NCBI GenBank assembly: GCA_033296885.1
Contig: MU864040.1
Coordinates: 1 to 59,989, forward strand
Origin: Triangularia verruculosa
Lineage: Eukaryota > Ascomycota > Sordariomycetes > Sordariales > Podosporaceae
Direction: 5' to 3'
DNA length: 59,989 nt
Shown here: in pieces, positions 30,053 through 40,289 of the stretch
Layout: every line of letters begins with the position of its first letter
Position numbering within the stretch: the first letter of the stretch is position 1
Position numbers and translations under genes: made by a program
The notes under the pieces: generated by a model
Seen by the model: only the letters and a program-made list of their open reading frames with translations
Told to the model about the DNA's origin: nothing
The model's database searches: none

Positions 30053-31438
30053 TTAAATGGCGCTCTCTCGGCTCTTGCGGTAGCTCGCCTGCAGAGCAGC
30101 TGGAGTCAGTATACGCACTTCTTCTTCCTCTCTCTACTGGAAAGAATAAGCCGCAGCACGACTTGCCTCCTGTTCAACTTGCAGACCGTCAATGACAGGG
30201 GCAAGTTCACTGAGAATCTCGTGGGCCTTCTTGTGGAACTCGATTTGCGCAGCGAGGAGCTCAGCCAGGTTGCGCAGGGGCTCGGGGGTGTCGACAACCT
30301 ATTTTCCGAGTTGACTCTATCAGCAATTCTGTTTTGTCATCACCCACAAAATAAATACTCACGTTCTTCATGACACCAACAGCCTCCTCAGTTTGTGTGA
30401 CAAACTCATCCTCAGCCTTCTCAATCTCCTCCTGAGCCTCAGGGCTAAGCTCCTGCTCATCATGCTGGCCGCTAGGAGCAGCACCGCCAAGCTTCCAGGT
30501 GGTACCCTTGACGCGGGCCTTGACAGCGTCCAAAGTCAATCTAGCCTTCTCCACAGCCTTGCGGGCACGGGTCGCAAAGGTGATGTTGGTGTTCAAGGTA
30601 GTGTTCCACCCAGCCAAAAAGCGGCTCTGAACCTGGTTATCCTGGGCCAAGCGCGCCTCTCCAACGCGCTCCATGGCGAGCGCATACTTCTCAAGCGCAG
30701 TCGCCAAAGGATCCTCACCGGACGAGGTATGTTGCTGGTGAAGAGTCTGCGAGCTGGCCAACGAAGCGCGGGCGATAGCATGGTGGAAGGTCTTGGGCTG
30801 GGGCTTGGCCGAAGGAGGGGCGGTCAGGGCAGCCTGGGCTTCGGCAGGCGAGGTAGCGCTCGAGAGCAACGTGACCTTCTCGGAGACGGTGCGACCAAGG
30901 TCCTGGAACGTTTCCTTGATATTGGGGGGGTAGTCGTAGGCCTCGTTCGAATATTGCGAGCTATCCAAAGGTGGAGGGGTCAGCTCGTGCCGCCGGAACA
31001 CCAAGCTTAAAGCTCAGTGAACATCCATCTTAATAAACTTACGTCACAGCCAGCATCTTCTGGTGGACGGCCTTGAGCGCATCCACGCGCTTCTCAAGGT
31101 CGATATAGTCGGGCGGGAGTTCGGTCTACACAGTCCATCATCGTCAACCATCCATCCCCCTCCCTTATCGCCAAGCGAAGCCCGACGAAGGAGCTGTCAA
31201 ATGCGCACCTTGTCCTCAGCCTGTCCCAATTGCTCCTTGGTGTACTGGAAGGTGCGCGAGGCAAAAGGGGTGATCTGACCACCAAAAGAGCTGCAGAAAT
31301 CCCATTGTCAGTGGTTGGGTCCCTCGAAGTCCATTGTTCTAGCAGCCCGAGCTCGACGTTTGTCAAAACAATCCAGGGGCGTCGGGAGAGGGGCTGTTCG
31401 TACGTGAGACTCTTCTGAAATCCTTTGAAGGCGTCCAT
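30053..31438 (-). CDS. gvp36: Gvp36-type BAR domain protein
   Basis: Six exons (31438-31404, 31290-31209, 31125-31043, 30960-30363, 30298-30167, 30088-30053) keep one frame for 321 residues. It belongs to the Gvp36 family of cytosolic, membrane-curving BAR proteins at Golgi/endosomal membranes, involved in vesicle traffic, endocytosis and vacuole function. Family segments: MDAFKGFQKS, PFASRTFQYTKEQLGQAEDK, LPPDYIDLEKRVDALK, YDYPPNIKETFQDLGRTVSEKV, TSPAEAQAALTAPPSAKPQPKTF and PLRNLAELLAAQIEFHKKAHEIL. The last intron (30089-30166) begins GC, not GT. Its donor AG|GCAAGT is the classic GC-AG type, and using it restores the expected ending ASYRKSRESAI. Reading through instead gives an early stop after ASRAAAYSFQ. 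Confidence 0.93.
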
Positions 31439-31812
31439 CTTGGCTTATTCTGGAGGGCTGTTTGGTAGAGATTTAGACAACGTGCTTCTCGGTGGAGGAC
31501 GCAACGGGCGGTGACAGCAACTGTACGAGAAAGAGGATGCGAGGTTGACGTTGACACCAGAGCTTTGTGTAAAGCGGGCGATGTTAGGGGACAAGGCGCC
31601 GATCCTAACTGCTGCCGCCCCGCTAAACATTACGCGTTGCAGCTGTCAACCCTGAATTTCATTGGCCGCGTCATGTTCCCCGGGCCGTGCGTCGCAGCTG
31701 GGATTCTTTCAGGCAGCCAAGCCTTGAACTTGAAGCATGTGCTTCACACTTGTTATCTCTACACTTCATTCAGAACTTGTGGTTTGAAGTGGCAGTTGTG
31801 CTAATCTGCTCC
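31439..31812. other. Gvp36 promoter and NAGS 3' flank
   Basis: About 370 bp between two minus-strand genes. No gene, RNA or repeat seen. Confidence 0.5.
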
Positions 31813-33885
31813 CTAATCCGCCGGCTTGGAATCAGCCCAGCTAGGTACAACCCCCCTACACACATCTTCATAATCCTTCATAATCCCCTCGCTCACCGCC
31901 GCCTCCGGTGTTGTCCAAAACATGGCCCAGTTGCTGTCAGGAAGCTTCCTCACCCCTCTACTCCTCTCGAAATACCACTTATTCACCGGGTTGTCCTTTC
32001 TGCTTCTCCAGCACACCCCGTTCGGAAAGCAATCCCTAACCATGGCATTAAACACTATATCTGCCACCCCTCCCGCTCCCTGGCTTTTCTTCAACACGGC
32101 AAACTTGTCCAAGTAGGGGACTAGCCGACCAGAATTGTAAGCCGTCTCCTCGTCTAGACCGAACGGTCGCTCCCAGGTGAGGATTGCACCGCCTTCGTAC
32201 TCGCCGGCAATGATGATACCCGCGAGGGAGTCTTGCACCCGGTTGAGGTAGTGTTCTGCGTCCAGTTCTCGGCCGAAGGAGTCGTTGATAAGATGGATGA
32301 GCCGAGGGAGGTCAACACAGGTGTCTGTCAGCTTTAAACGACGAGTCCCTGGTTTCGGGGGTTGCCAGGAGTGGTGGCGGGTATCTGGAAAGATGGTGAC
32401 CGGGAGTCCTTTCTTCGCTAGGGTTGTGGTTGGCATCCGAGATGCTCTCTGATATGTGCCCTTTGTTGTAGATTTGATCCTGCCGATGGGCAGAGATGCT
32501 GAGTATATTGGCCTGTCGGTAAGAAGGTTGTGGATGATGGGGTTTTGCCATCTGCGAGTTTTCACTTCTCCTGCCAACGGCTCCTCCGTCTCCTTGATGC
32601 TCTGATATGCCGGGTTTGCCTGAAGATTGGACGCTTCTATAGGGCTTGTTATCACCGCGGAGGCTGTTGACGGGAGGATGGCCAGTATGTTTTTGACCAA
32701 CTCGAGATTTTTGACATGTGACGCTTTGGGGCTGCCTGTGATACCGGGTATTGGGCTCGAGATATCTTGGTGTTTATCTAGAGCCGCTTTTATGTTGTTG
32801 AATTGCTCCTCAAGGTTGATGAACACCCTGGCACCATCCCCTGAGTTGCGGGCGGGAATACCGCCGAAGGGGTCAATAATGATGACCCTGTCTACCACGG
32901 CAGTCCGGGTCTGACTTTGATCAGCGTCGACCTGAAGCCCGGCAAAATATTTTGCCAAAGCAAAGATCACTTCATTGGCATCAGCCGCAGTGTGCTCCAG
33001 TGTCTCCTCGACAACTGCCCGAGATGGTACTACGAGAATGTGGCCATGCCGTAGCGGCGCCGTGAATGCCTCCCCGAAACCAACAGATAGGCCGGTGTGG
33101 CCAACAGACGACGCGCTTGGTGGATTCGTGCTCCGTTTCCAGATTCCTCCATCAACAAGCTCCGCCCCTGGTGTTCCATATTTTCGAATGGCTTTCTGGA
33201 GCCGGTCTGTTTGTTGAGTGACCACATCTTTCCAATCCAGGACTGCGCTCTTCTCCGCGCTGCACTCAAGAACAATAACACTGCGGAGCCCCAGATCTCG
33301 CAGGCGTGTGAGTGTTTTCGCGACACCATTCAGTAACGTGTCGTCCCATGTTTGTGGCTCACGAAGCTTGACGATTGCCACCCGGGGTACTTCGTCTGCC
33401 TCTAGAGATTCCACTGGAACGGGCTCTTGGACAAAAAGTGGAACATCCTTGGCTCCCGGAATTGGTTTGTCGCTCACAAAGGCAGTGAAGGCTTGTGAGG
33501 GTTTTGGTGCTGCCTTGGCCTTGGACGAGCCGTAAGTTTGGAGATATGCCTTTGCATCGCGCTTAGTTGCCGATGACTCCAGGACTGAGATCAAGAATTC
33601 CCTGTCGGACTCTCTCTTCTGCTTTGCCTCGGCAGAAGAAGGGTGGCTTCTGCTAGCTTTTGTGCCATTCTCCGCCGACGAGAAGTGACGTCGCTGAGAC
33701 ACTGATGTCACTGGCGTTCTGGTGGCGTAATTTGGCCGCTGCTGGTCGCGATAGATGGAGGCCTAAAAAGGTTCACAATCAATATCATTTATGAGTAGCA
33801 AAATGCGGCGTAAATGCGCCAAGATATATCTCACCTGAACTGCCGAGGTTGCCTTCTTCCATGCACCGTTGCTTCTTGAGAGCAT
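31813..33885 (-). CDS. ARG2: N-acetylglutamate synthase, mitochondrial
   Basis: Exons 33885-33835 and 33762-31813 give 666 residues. It makes N-acetylglutamate from glutamate and acetyl-CoA, the first step of fungal arginine synthesis (arg-14 in Neurospora), inside mitochondria. The N-terminus is Ser/Arg/Lys-rich without acids (MLSRSNGAWKKATSAVQ), a presequence. The middle is the degenerate amino-acid-kinase-like domain. The C-terminal acetyltransferase domain (about 490-640) includes LPRLIHLINDSFGRELDAEH, GIIIAGEYEGGAILTWE, LDKFAVLKKSQGAGGVADIVF and WRSRKDNPVNKWYFERSRG. The frame of exon 1 continues upstream to 33993, but 33885 is the likely start because it opens the presequence. A TGAGTCA site lies 32 bp upstream. 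Confidence 0.95.
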
Positions 33886-34816
33886 GGCTGCGGCCAATGG
33901 CGCTGGGCGTGCGCCTTGAGTCACACAAAAGAGGTAGTGATCTATATCGGCGAGCGTTACGGGCGGCCAGAAACTGATCTTTGAATCCAGCACGCCCTCC
34001 TCTCACAAAATCTGCATCCGTTTGATGTGGTTAGACTCACTCAAAAAGATGAAAGAAAACCAAGACGGAAGGGTCCAACCTCGGGACCCCATCTGACATG
34101 CAACGGAGCAGAACCCAGAACACTAAAACCCCTTGTCGGTGAGAATTATCAGATCATCAGATAAGATACCCCGCAAAAAAAGAGAAAAGGATATTTCTTG
34201 GCAGGTTCATTGTGACGCTGTCCATTTCGAGCGACCATGGCTACGAGAATGCAGTTTTGGCTGGTGTCTCATTCAAAATGGCTGTGTGATGTGCCTGAAT
34301 AACAGCAGGTCTAAGAGCTTCCCCGCGGCACAAGTAATGCATCAAAACTGTGTTACTATATGACAGTCGACCGCCAGTTAGTATGTAGAAGTAGCTTGAT
34401 GAGGCAAGTCCAAATAAGCTAATTTCTGCATGGTAATGGCGGTCTCATTAAATGACCACTTAACCGTCTCGGTAAGGTAGTTCCTGAAGCCGTCGCCACA
34501 CTGGTTTCCAAGAGCCTCCCGAGATTTGGCGAGAATGACATGAGCTTGTTAGATGGAACATTAAGCCGATTGGACTTTTCGGCCCCGATCGACCGCGGGC
34601 CGGTGCTGTATCTGTCCGGAAACCGGAAGAGGGGCACTTCCCCACTAGCTCTAGCTGGCTCTCATAGCGAAGAGGTATCACGGCACGACCGGAACTTACC
34701 TCGCCTCCATAATAGATTGTATATCCTGACCTGACATACTAGCTTTCAAGTCTTTTGTGATAACTTCCGACCTGGCCCACCTTTATATCAAACGTAGCTA
34801 CTACACAGCTCTCAAG
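33886..34816. other. Divergent upstream region of ARG2 and dehydrogenase genes
   Basis: 930 bp shared by two divergent genes. Apart from the TGAGTCA site, no RNA gene, repeat or convincing open frame was seen. Confidence 0.5.
33917..33923. promoter_or_regulatory. Possible CPC1/Gcn4 site (TGAGTCA)
   Basis: A perfect palindromic-type Gcn4/CPC1 binding core (TGA[C/G]TCA) just upstream of the acetylglutamate synthase ATG. Arginine genes are classic targets of cross-pathway control. The very short distance means it may lie in the transcribed leader, so function is uncertain. Confidence 0.45.
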
Positions 34817-35789
34817 ATGGCTTCAAGAGTACTCTGGATCGGACTGGGAAACATGGGCCGAGTAAGCGCCTCACTCTCACTCTCACCCTCAATACCCCAA
34901 CTTACCATCCCAGGGCATGGTCAAAAACCTCGTGCAAAAACGCCTCCTAGACCAACCCCTCCTCATCTACAACCGCACTAAACAACGCTCCATCGACGTC
35001 GCCTCCCAACTCCCCGAAGGCAAAATCGAGATCCTCGACTCCATCTCCTCCGGCGTCCCCCTCGCAGACATCATCTTCATCATCCTCTCCAAAGATGACG
35101 TGGTCGAATCCGCCATCACCGAGATTCTCACCCACGACATCAAAGGCAAACTGATCGTAGACTGCTCCACAATCCACCCTGAAACCACCACCCGCATCGC
35201 CAACTCCATCACCTCCGCCGGCGGTGAGTTCCTCGCTGCCCCCGTCTTCGGCGCCCCAGCCATGGCCGACGCAGGTCAACTCATCGGCGTCCTTGCCGGC
35301 CCGTCTTCCTCGGTGGACCGAGCGCGTCCCTACTTCAAGGGCGTCATGGCAAAAGCAGAAATTGACATGTCTGACGAGCCCTACGGCAAAGCCCTTACCC
35401 TCAAGCTAATCGGCAACACCTTTGTCTTCAACATGGTCGAGCAGCTCGCGGAAGGCCACGTGCTAGCTGAGAAGTCCGGGTTGGGAACGAAGTACCTGCA
35501 TCAGTGGGTGGAAAGCATGTTTCCAGGGCCGTATTCGGCGTATTCAACCCGGATGCTGACCGGCGATTACCACACGAGGGAATACCCCCTTTTTGCTGTT
35601 GATTTGGCGAGGAAGGATGCGGGACATGCTTTGAACCTGGCTGAGCAGTCTGGCACGAGAATGAAGAATCTGGAGACTGCGGATGAGCATTTGAAGCAGG
35701 TGAAGGAGCATGCGGGTGAGATGGGGGATATTGCAGGGATTTATGGCACGGTGAGGAGGGAGGCTGGCTTGAAGTATGAGAATTCATGA
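34817..35789 (+). CDS. NAD(P)-binding beta-hydroxyacid dehydrogenase (3-HIBADH/6PGDH-like)
   Basis: Exons 34817-34861 and 34914-35789 give 306 residues, a normal size for the family. The N-terminal Rossmann motif is VLWIGLGNMGRGM, split by the intron after GLGNMGR. Then follow the family substrate-site segment LIVDCSTIHPETT (usually DxSTxxP), the glycine-rich SAGGEFLAAPVFGAPAMA (normally ...aPVsG), and the helix with the presumed catalytic lysine KALTLKLIGNTFVFNMVEQLAE (LKLxxN). The substrate is not readable from sequence; relatives reduce 3-hydroxyisobutyrate, glyoxylate/succinic semialdehyde or imines. No targeting signal is evident, so it is probably cytosolic. Confidence 0.92.
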
Positions 35790-36143
35790 GAAGAATAAAT
35801 ACCGTAATTCCAGCTCGGCGTAATATTTCGCAACTTGGCATACGCATTACCTAATCAAACAGCATTGCGACAAGGACCCTGGTCCAAGCTTGCCTTGTTG
35901 CATGCTGCGCCTTGAAGCTCCGGCATCATCCAGCCAACCTCCAACCAGTCGCCGCAACAGTGATCGAACTCGCTGTCGTCGTCACGAACATCAACGCTTT
36001 ATATCGCAACCCTGTACATTCAACCCGCCACCCGGTTCAATAATATTCAACCCCAATTGAGACACCAACTCCATCTCCCAGTCCAAATCGCGCAGCGCCG
36101 CCCCTCATACCTTTCCCCCAGCAACGATAACCAAACATACACA
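35790..36143. other. VMA9 upstream region
   Basis: About 350 bp between two plus-strand genes. No gene seen; it should hold the promoter of the V-ATPase subunit gene. Confidence 0.5.
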
Positions 36144-36524
36144 ATGGCCAACGGGTACGCCCTCTTTCCACCACCACCATCACTCCCCAACCACATCCTA
36201 CTGATCGCTAACCCACACGCCACTAATAGATGGAGCATCTTCATCGGCCTAGCCATCATCCTCGCAATGTGCACCGCCGCCTGGGTCTTCTCCCCCAAGG
36301 GCGAGAACCAAGTGTATGTCTTCTTCCCCCCATCCCAGTCAGTCTCCCCTATGACACTACTAACACCCCATCTTCCCCCCCCCCCCCCCAGACTCTGGCG
36401 CTCCTCCCTCATCCTCGCCTTCGTCAGCTGCTACCTCATGTGGGCCATCACCTTCCTCGCCCAGCTGCACCCCCTCATCGAGCCGAGACGGTCCGACATC
36501 CGCAAGGAGTTTGTTCACCACTAG
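36144..36524 (+). CDS. vma9: V-type proton ATPase subunit e (Vma9)
   Basis: Three exons (36144-36154, 36230-36313, 36392-36524) encode only 75 residues, matching the usual 70-80. Subunit e is a small hydrophobic component of the membrane V0 sector, needed for assembly of the vacuolar proton pump. The protein reads MANGWSIFIGLAIILAMCTA, then AWVFSPKGENQ and the second helix SSLILAFVSCYLMWAITFLAQLHP, with a charged tail RRSDIRKEFVHH. The first coding exon has only 11 bases. The second intron ends in an unbroken run of about 15 C before its AG. The gene is easily missed because no single exon frame is long. Confidence 0.94.
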   Translation: MANGYALFPPPPSLPNHILLIANPHATNRWSIFIGLAIILAMCTAAWVFSPKGENQVYVFFPPSQSVSPMTLLTPHLPPPPPRLWRSSLILAFVSCYLMWAITFLAQLHPLIEPRRSDIRKEFVHH

Positions 36525-36930
36525 ACGATTTGACCGCAATCGCGAGATGCCAGCAAATTACAAATGCAAGTTCCGATATGGAGCTACCCCAGCTGAAGGG
36601 AATTGGTGGTGATGAAGAGATGAAGGGAGAATTACCGGCATTGTTGTACGAATACCCACGGCACTGGCATTCATAAACAGATCTTTTTGGGGGGGCTGGC
36701 GTTTTATTTGTTTATTTTCTTCTTTTTGGGCGGCTATAAGGGGACAGGGTTATGCGAGTCTTGATATTGTAGGCTCATTCAGGAAGAACATCACGGATTG
36801 GAATTTGTACATTTTGCAGCAGAGCAGGCAAGCCTCGGGAGGGTTAATATCACCAACACCACGCACACTTCACTTGTGAATACCCAAAAATCAACGCTTG
36901 CTTTGTATTTCTTCCAACTCCCAAAAATCA
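36525..36930. other. Convergent 3' flanks of VMA9 and ARV1
   Basis: About 400 bp between convergent stops; T/G-rich after 36680. No gene seen. Confidence 0.5.
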
Positions 36931-37907
36931 CTAACCGACAGCTAACCTCCCCGCCCAATCCTTCGCATACCCCAATAACTCCCCCAACCCCCTCCCATCC
37001 GTGGTACTCCCCCCACCTCCCCCCCAACTATCAACCCCCTCCAGCCCAGCAGCCCACAGCACCGCCCTCCCCATCGCCCATCGGCTCAACGCTCCCGCCA
37101 TGGCCAGAAACGCGGCAACACCATAGCTGCAATCAAGCAATATCTTGAGCGCCTCCACATTATTCGCCACCACCGCCCACCCCAGCGACCTGGCGGCGGC
37201 AGGGACGTCGTACTCCCAAATCACCATCAAAATCGGAAACAGCTTCGTAGAAGACGACACCAAGAGCGCGGTAGAAACCGAGTTCGGGCGCGGGAACCGG
37301 GGGAGGACCCCGAGGAAGGGAAGGGGGGAGTACCGCGACGAGGTGAGGAACCGGATCGAGAGGTGAAAGGCGAGGGTGGTTAGCGTGCATAACAACACTA
37401 ATTTATCATCCCATCTCCCAATTAGTAACTTTTTTCTTGTTGTGATTATGGTTGGGTGTAAAACTTGCGGAAAAAAATGTACTGCGTCACGATGGGCCTC
37501 TCGGCGAGGAGCTCGGTGTCGCTTGACTGCCGCTCGATGCGCGCCCAGGTGAGGTACACGTCGAACAGGAGGAGGAGGACGCCCAGGCGGATGATGCTGG
37601 GGGCGAATGCGTCGTTGGTGGAGGAGGAGGGTGGGTTGTCATCAGAGGTTGAGGAAGAGGGGGTGTTCATCAGTGTGTTGTGGAGGAGGTGCCGGTAGAC
37701 TTGGGGTTTGATCAGGACCAGGTCGATGAAGAGGACGACAAAGTCGTGCTCGACGTACTTGTCGCAGAAGCGCCCGCAGTTCTTGCAGACGGTGAGACGG
37801 ATGTTGTGGCCGCCGCCGCCGCCGCCGCCGCCCTGTTTGGTGGTGCTGCCGCCGCCCTCGCGCCAGAGGGTCTTGACGGGGTGGCGGCATTCGATGCAGA
37901 TGGGCAT
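36931..37907 (-). CDS. arv1: ARV1, ER sterol/GPI lipid homeostasis protein
   Basis: Exons 37907-37469 and 37397-36931 give 301 residues. Arv1 is a multispanning ER membrane protein needed for sterol distribution and early GPI-anchor assembly. The N-terminal Arv1 homology domain has two CxxC pairs (Cys4/7 and Cys41/44) and the hallmark CDKYVEHDFVVLFIDLVLIK followed by PQVYRHLLHN. Several transmembrane helices follow (SIIRLGVLLLLFDVYLTW, IFFLLLCTLTTLAFHLSI, LFPILMVIWEYD, GVAAFLAMAGAL). The loop between the CxxC pairs carries an eight-glycine run from a GCC microsatellite. The intron (37398-37468) has a GC donor, C|GCAAGT. Only this donor joins the frames and restores IFFLLLCTL across the junction. 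Confidence 0.92.
37809..37832 (-). repeat. GCC microsatellite encoding poly-Gly in ARV1
   Basis: Eight perfect GCC units on the plus strand read as GGC on the coding strand and encode Gly26-33 of ARV1, inside the zinc-binding domain. Confidence 0.92.
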
Positions 37908-38414
37908 TTTGAAGGGTGTTATCGGGACATTTGGGAGATTTGGTGGGTGTGTGTGTATGTTTTCAGACGGGGCGGGGGGGTGCGTTGTCGGGTAATCGTT
38001 ATTGGTCGTGGTGGGGGTGTTTGAATACGATGGGAGACTGAAGGTGGTGGTGATGGTGGTTGTATAATTGACAGTCGCGATGCGACGAGATAAGGGTTCT
38101 TATCGATGACGCAGCTAATTCAGGAACCTGCAGGGATGTTTGAGGAGGCAGCAAGCCCCTGAATGGACCCTGATGGCCAACCATCAATCATCAGGAGAGA
38201 GTACATTCAAAAAATCTATTCAATCCAATAAACCCAACATGCTAGCGCCAATTCTTGCTATATACAACCAACAAGCAGTCAACCCATCACAAGAAAAGAA
38301 GATATTCAGCAGTCCCACTATTCCGGACTGGCCCCTCCACACCTCAAAGGCGGTATTCAAAGAACACTTGATCCAAAATCAATCCCTGCTTCTGTTCTGC
38401 CCTACAAAAGATGC
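37908..38414. other. ARV1 upstream region and LysM gene 3' flank
   Basis: About 500 bp between two minus-strand genes. No gene seen; G/T-rich near 37920-38070. Confidence 0.5.
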
Positions 38415-40289
38415 CTAATCTGATTTCTTATCTCCTCCCCTCCCCCTCATCGCAGCTGCCTCACCAAAACTGCTCCCGGACAGACCACCAGGACTGCCCA
38501 GTGCCCCTCCAACATTCGGATCATGCCACCCCCTCCCATCATCACTGCCGGCGTTCTCCAATTCTATCAGATCACCCTGTCCATCACCCACCCCATGCAT
38601 CCCGCCGACCCTCCTGGGACCCAAAATAGGCGTAACATTCCCCGACTTGGCAAGTTCAACTCCCTTTTCAAAGGCACCTCGCAACCAAGTCTCAACCGCG
38701 AGAGCAGCCTTGTCGAGGCCTGTCCCTTGCCTGCTAACGGCGGACGTGTCCTGTCCCTCTCCAAACGGACTCTCCGCAATGGTGACTGGTGCACTGGTAT
38801 CATTTCCGAAACCGAAGCGGGCTCTTTCCATGCCCATGGCTGACATGGATGGTAAGGAATCCAAGTTGAATCCAGGGACATTCTTTTTGACCCAGTCGTT
38901 GAGGGGGTCCTTCTGAGGTCCAGGTGCTCGTACGTTTCTACCGAGGGACCCTACGCCTCCTGGACGGCGCATCCATACTGGTCGGGGGTCGCTGTCGCTG
39001 GCGGCTGTTGAGTCTGATCTGGTGGGCAGGTTGCCATGGGGAGAAGCAATCGGGGAGCGGCTTGACAATAGTGATGGGCGGCGAGAAGAAGGGCTTTTTG
39101 GGCTGCCAACGTTTGGTTCGGAAATGCTGAGGTTTGGTGCATCAACGGATGCTCGGGGCGTAGATAGGGATGACATGGTGTGAATGCTTTTTTTCTTGCG
39201 GGGAGGAAAGTATCCAAGTGACCTCCGAGATACTCTGGCAACTTCAACTGGGTGAGGATGAGAGTCGATAGATACCCAACGAACATGAGTCCATGGCCGG
39301 TCGTCGTCGCCTGACTGTGACTGCGTCTCCAACTGGTTATTGTTTGATGTTGAATTCGAAAAGAAATCACCGCCGTTTGTTGGCTGTCCCCATGGGTCCG
39401 TGGTGTCCGGTGTTCGTGCTAGCAAATCAACTTTCGCTGCTGGATCGACCGGTGCCTCGCAGGTTTTCCCCCTAACTTCACATGCATCCACTGGCATCAT
39501 CAAGTATTTCCTGACCTGAATTCCGTCTCTTGACCACAACCCATTTGCCTTTCGAAAAGCGTCCTCTCGGCATCTGTATTTCAATACGACCCCTGCATAT
39601 GTGTCTGTAGGTTGGACATGGTGAATGTAGACCAAGTGTTCTTCTGCTTCGTCGTTGGATGTCGTCCTCTGTAAATCCTCGTCCGATCCCTTTTTCTTGA
39701 ACTTCCTACCGAACTCTAGTCCCCCATTGACACCTTCGTGACTTTCAAGAACACTGGCCGTCCTCATCGCTTTCAGTCTGGCATCCCTCTTGGCCAGTGT
39801 TCCTGTGCCGATGTCGTCGGAGCGGGGCCTGGTCTCACCCGGCGGCGCGGGGCCCCATGTGTTCGAAGGATCATCTCTAGCACCGCCTTGCCTCCCTTTT
39901 GCCCTGGTTCCATTTGTTTGTGGACGGTGCGACTCTCCATTGATAAAGGACTCCCCGCTTGCAATCAGTGTTGTTGCAAGGTTCGAAACTGAGGCCCAAC
40001 TTGGCGCCCAAGTGCCTCCTAATAAACCCCCGCCCTGACTTGAATTACCTTTTGTATCGGATCGGTTCCACGCAACTTCTTGTCTCGCATCGTTCCTCCC
40101 TGTTACCGATCCAATGTGTGCGGCGGGGATTGGTGTGGCTCCACGACTGGTAGACCGACTAGAGGAGTTATCGGGGTCGTCTCTGTAACTGGCTTGGCGT
40201 CGGTTCCGTGGACGAATGGAGCCGGAGTCGGAATCGCGGGCGGCGGTGGGCAGGAGTGCGCTCGAAGAGGTCCGTTGCGAGGGGTTCAT
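38415..40289 (-). CDS. Intracellular LysM-domain protein
   Basis: A single-exon frame of 624 residues. One LysM domain lies at about 218-267: VYIHHVQPTDTYAGVVLKYRC, then EDAFRKANGLWSRDGIQVRKYLMMPV. There is no signal peptide or transmembrane segment, so this is not a secreted chitin-binding effector. It resembles the cytosolic LysM proteins (LYSMD1/2-like) of eukaryotes, whose role is poorly known. The rest is mostly disordered, rich in Ser, Pro, Arg and Gly, with many SP/TP and RRxS-like potential phosphorylation sites. A short helical piece near 540-560 (LDKAALAVETWLRGAFEKGVE) may be a second conserved element. Confidence 0.88.
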   Translation of the reverse strand: MNPSQRTSSSALLPTAARDSDSGSIRPRNRRQASYRDDPDNSSSRSTSRGATPIPAAHIGSVTGRNDARQEVAWNRSDTKGNSSQGGGLLGGTWAPSWASVSNLATTLIASGESFINGESHRPQTNGTRAKGRQGGARDDPSNTWGPAPPGETRPRSDDIGTGTLAKRDARLKAMRTASVLESHEGVNGGLEFGRKFKKKGSDEDLQRTTSNDEAEEHLVYIHHVQPTDTYAGVVLKYRCREDAFRKANGLWSRDGIQVRKYLMMPVDACEVRGKTCEAPVDPAAKVDLLARTPDTTDPWGQPTNGGDFFSNSTSNNNQLETQSQSGDDDRPWTHVRWVSIDSHPHPVEVARVSRRSLGYFPPRKKKSIHTMSSLSTPRASVDAPNLSISEPNVGSPKSPSSRRPSLLSSRSPIASPHGNLPTRSDSTAASDSDPRPVWMRRPGGVGSLGRNVRAPGPQKDPLNDWVKKNVPGFNLDSLPSMSAMGMERARFGFGNDTSAPVTIAESPFGEGQDTSAVSRQGTGLDKAALAVETWLRGAFEKGVELAKSGNVTPILGPRRVGGMHGVGDGQGDLIELENAGSDDGRGWHDPNVGGALGSPGGLSGSSFGEAAAMRGRGGDKKSD

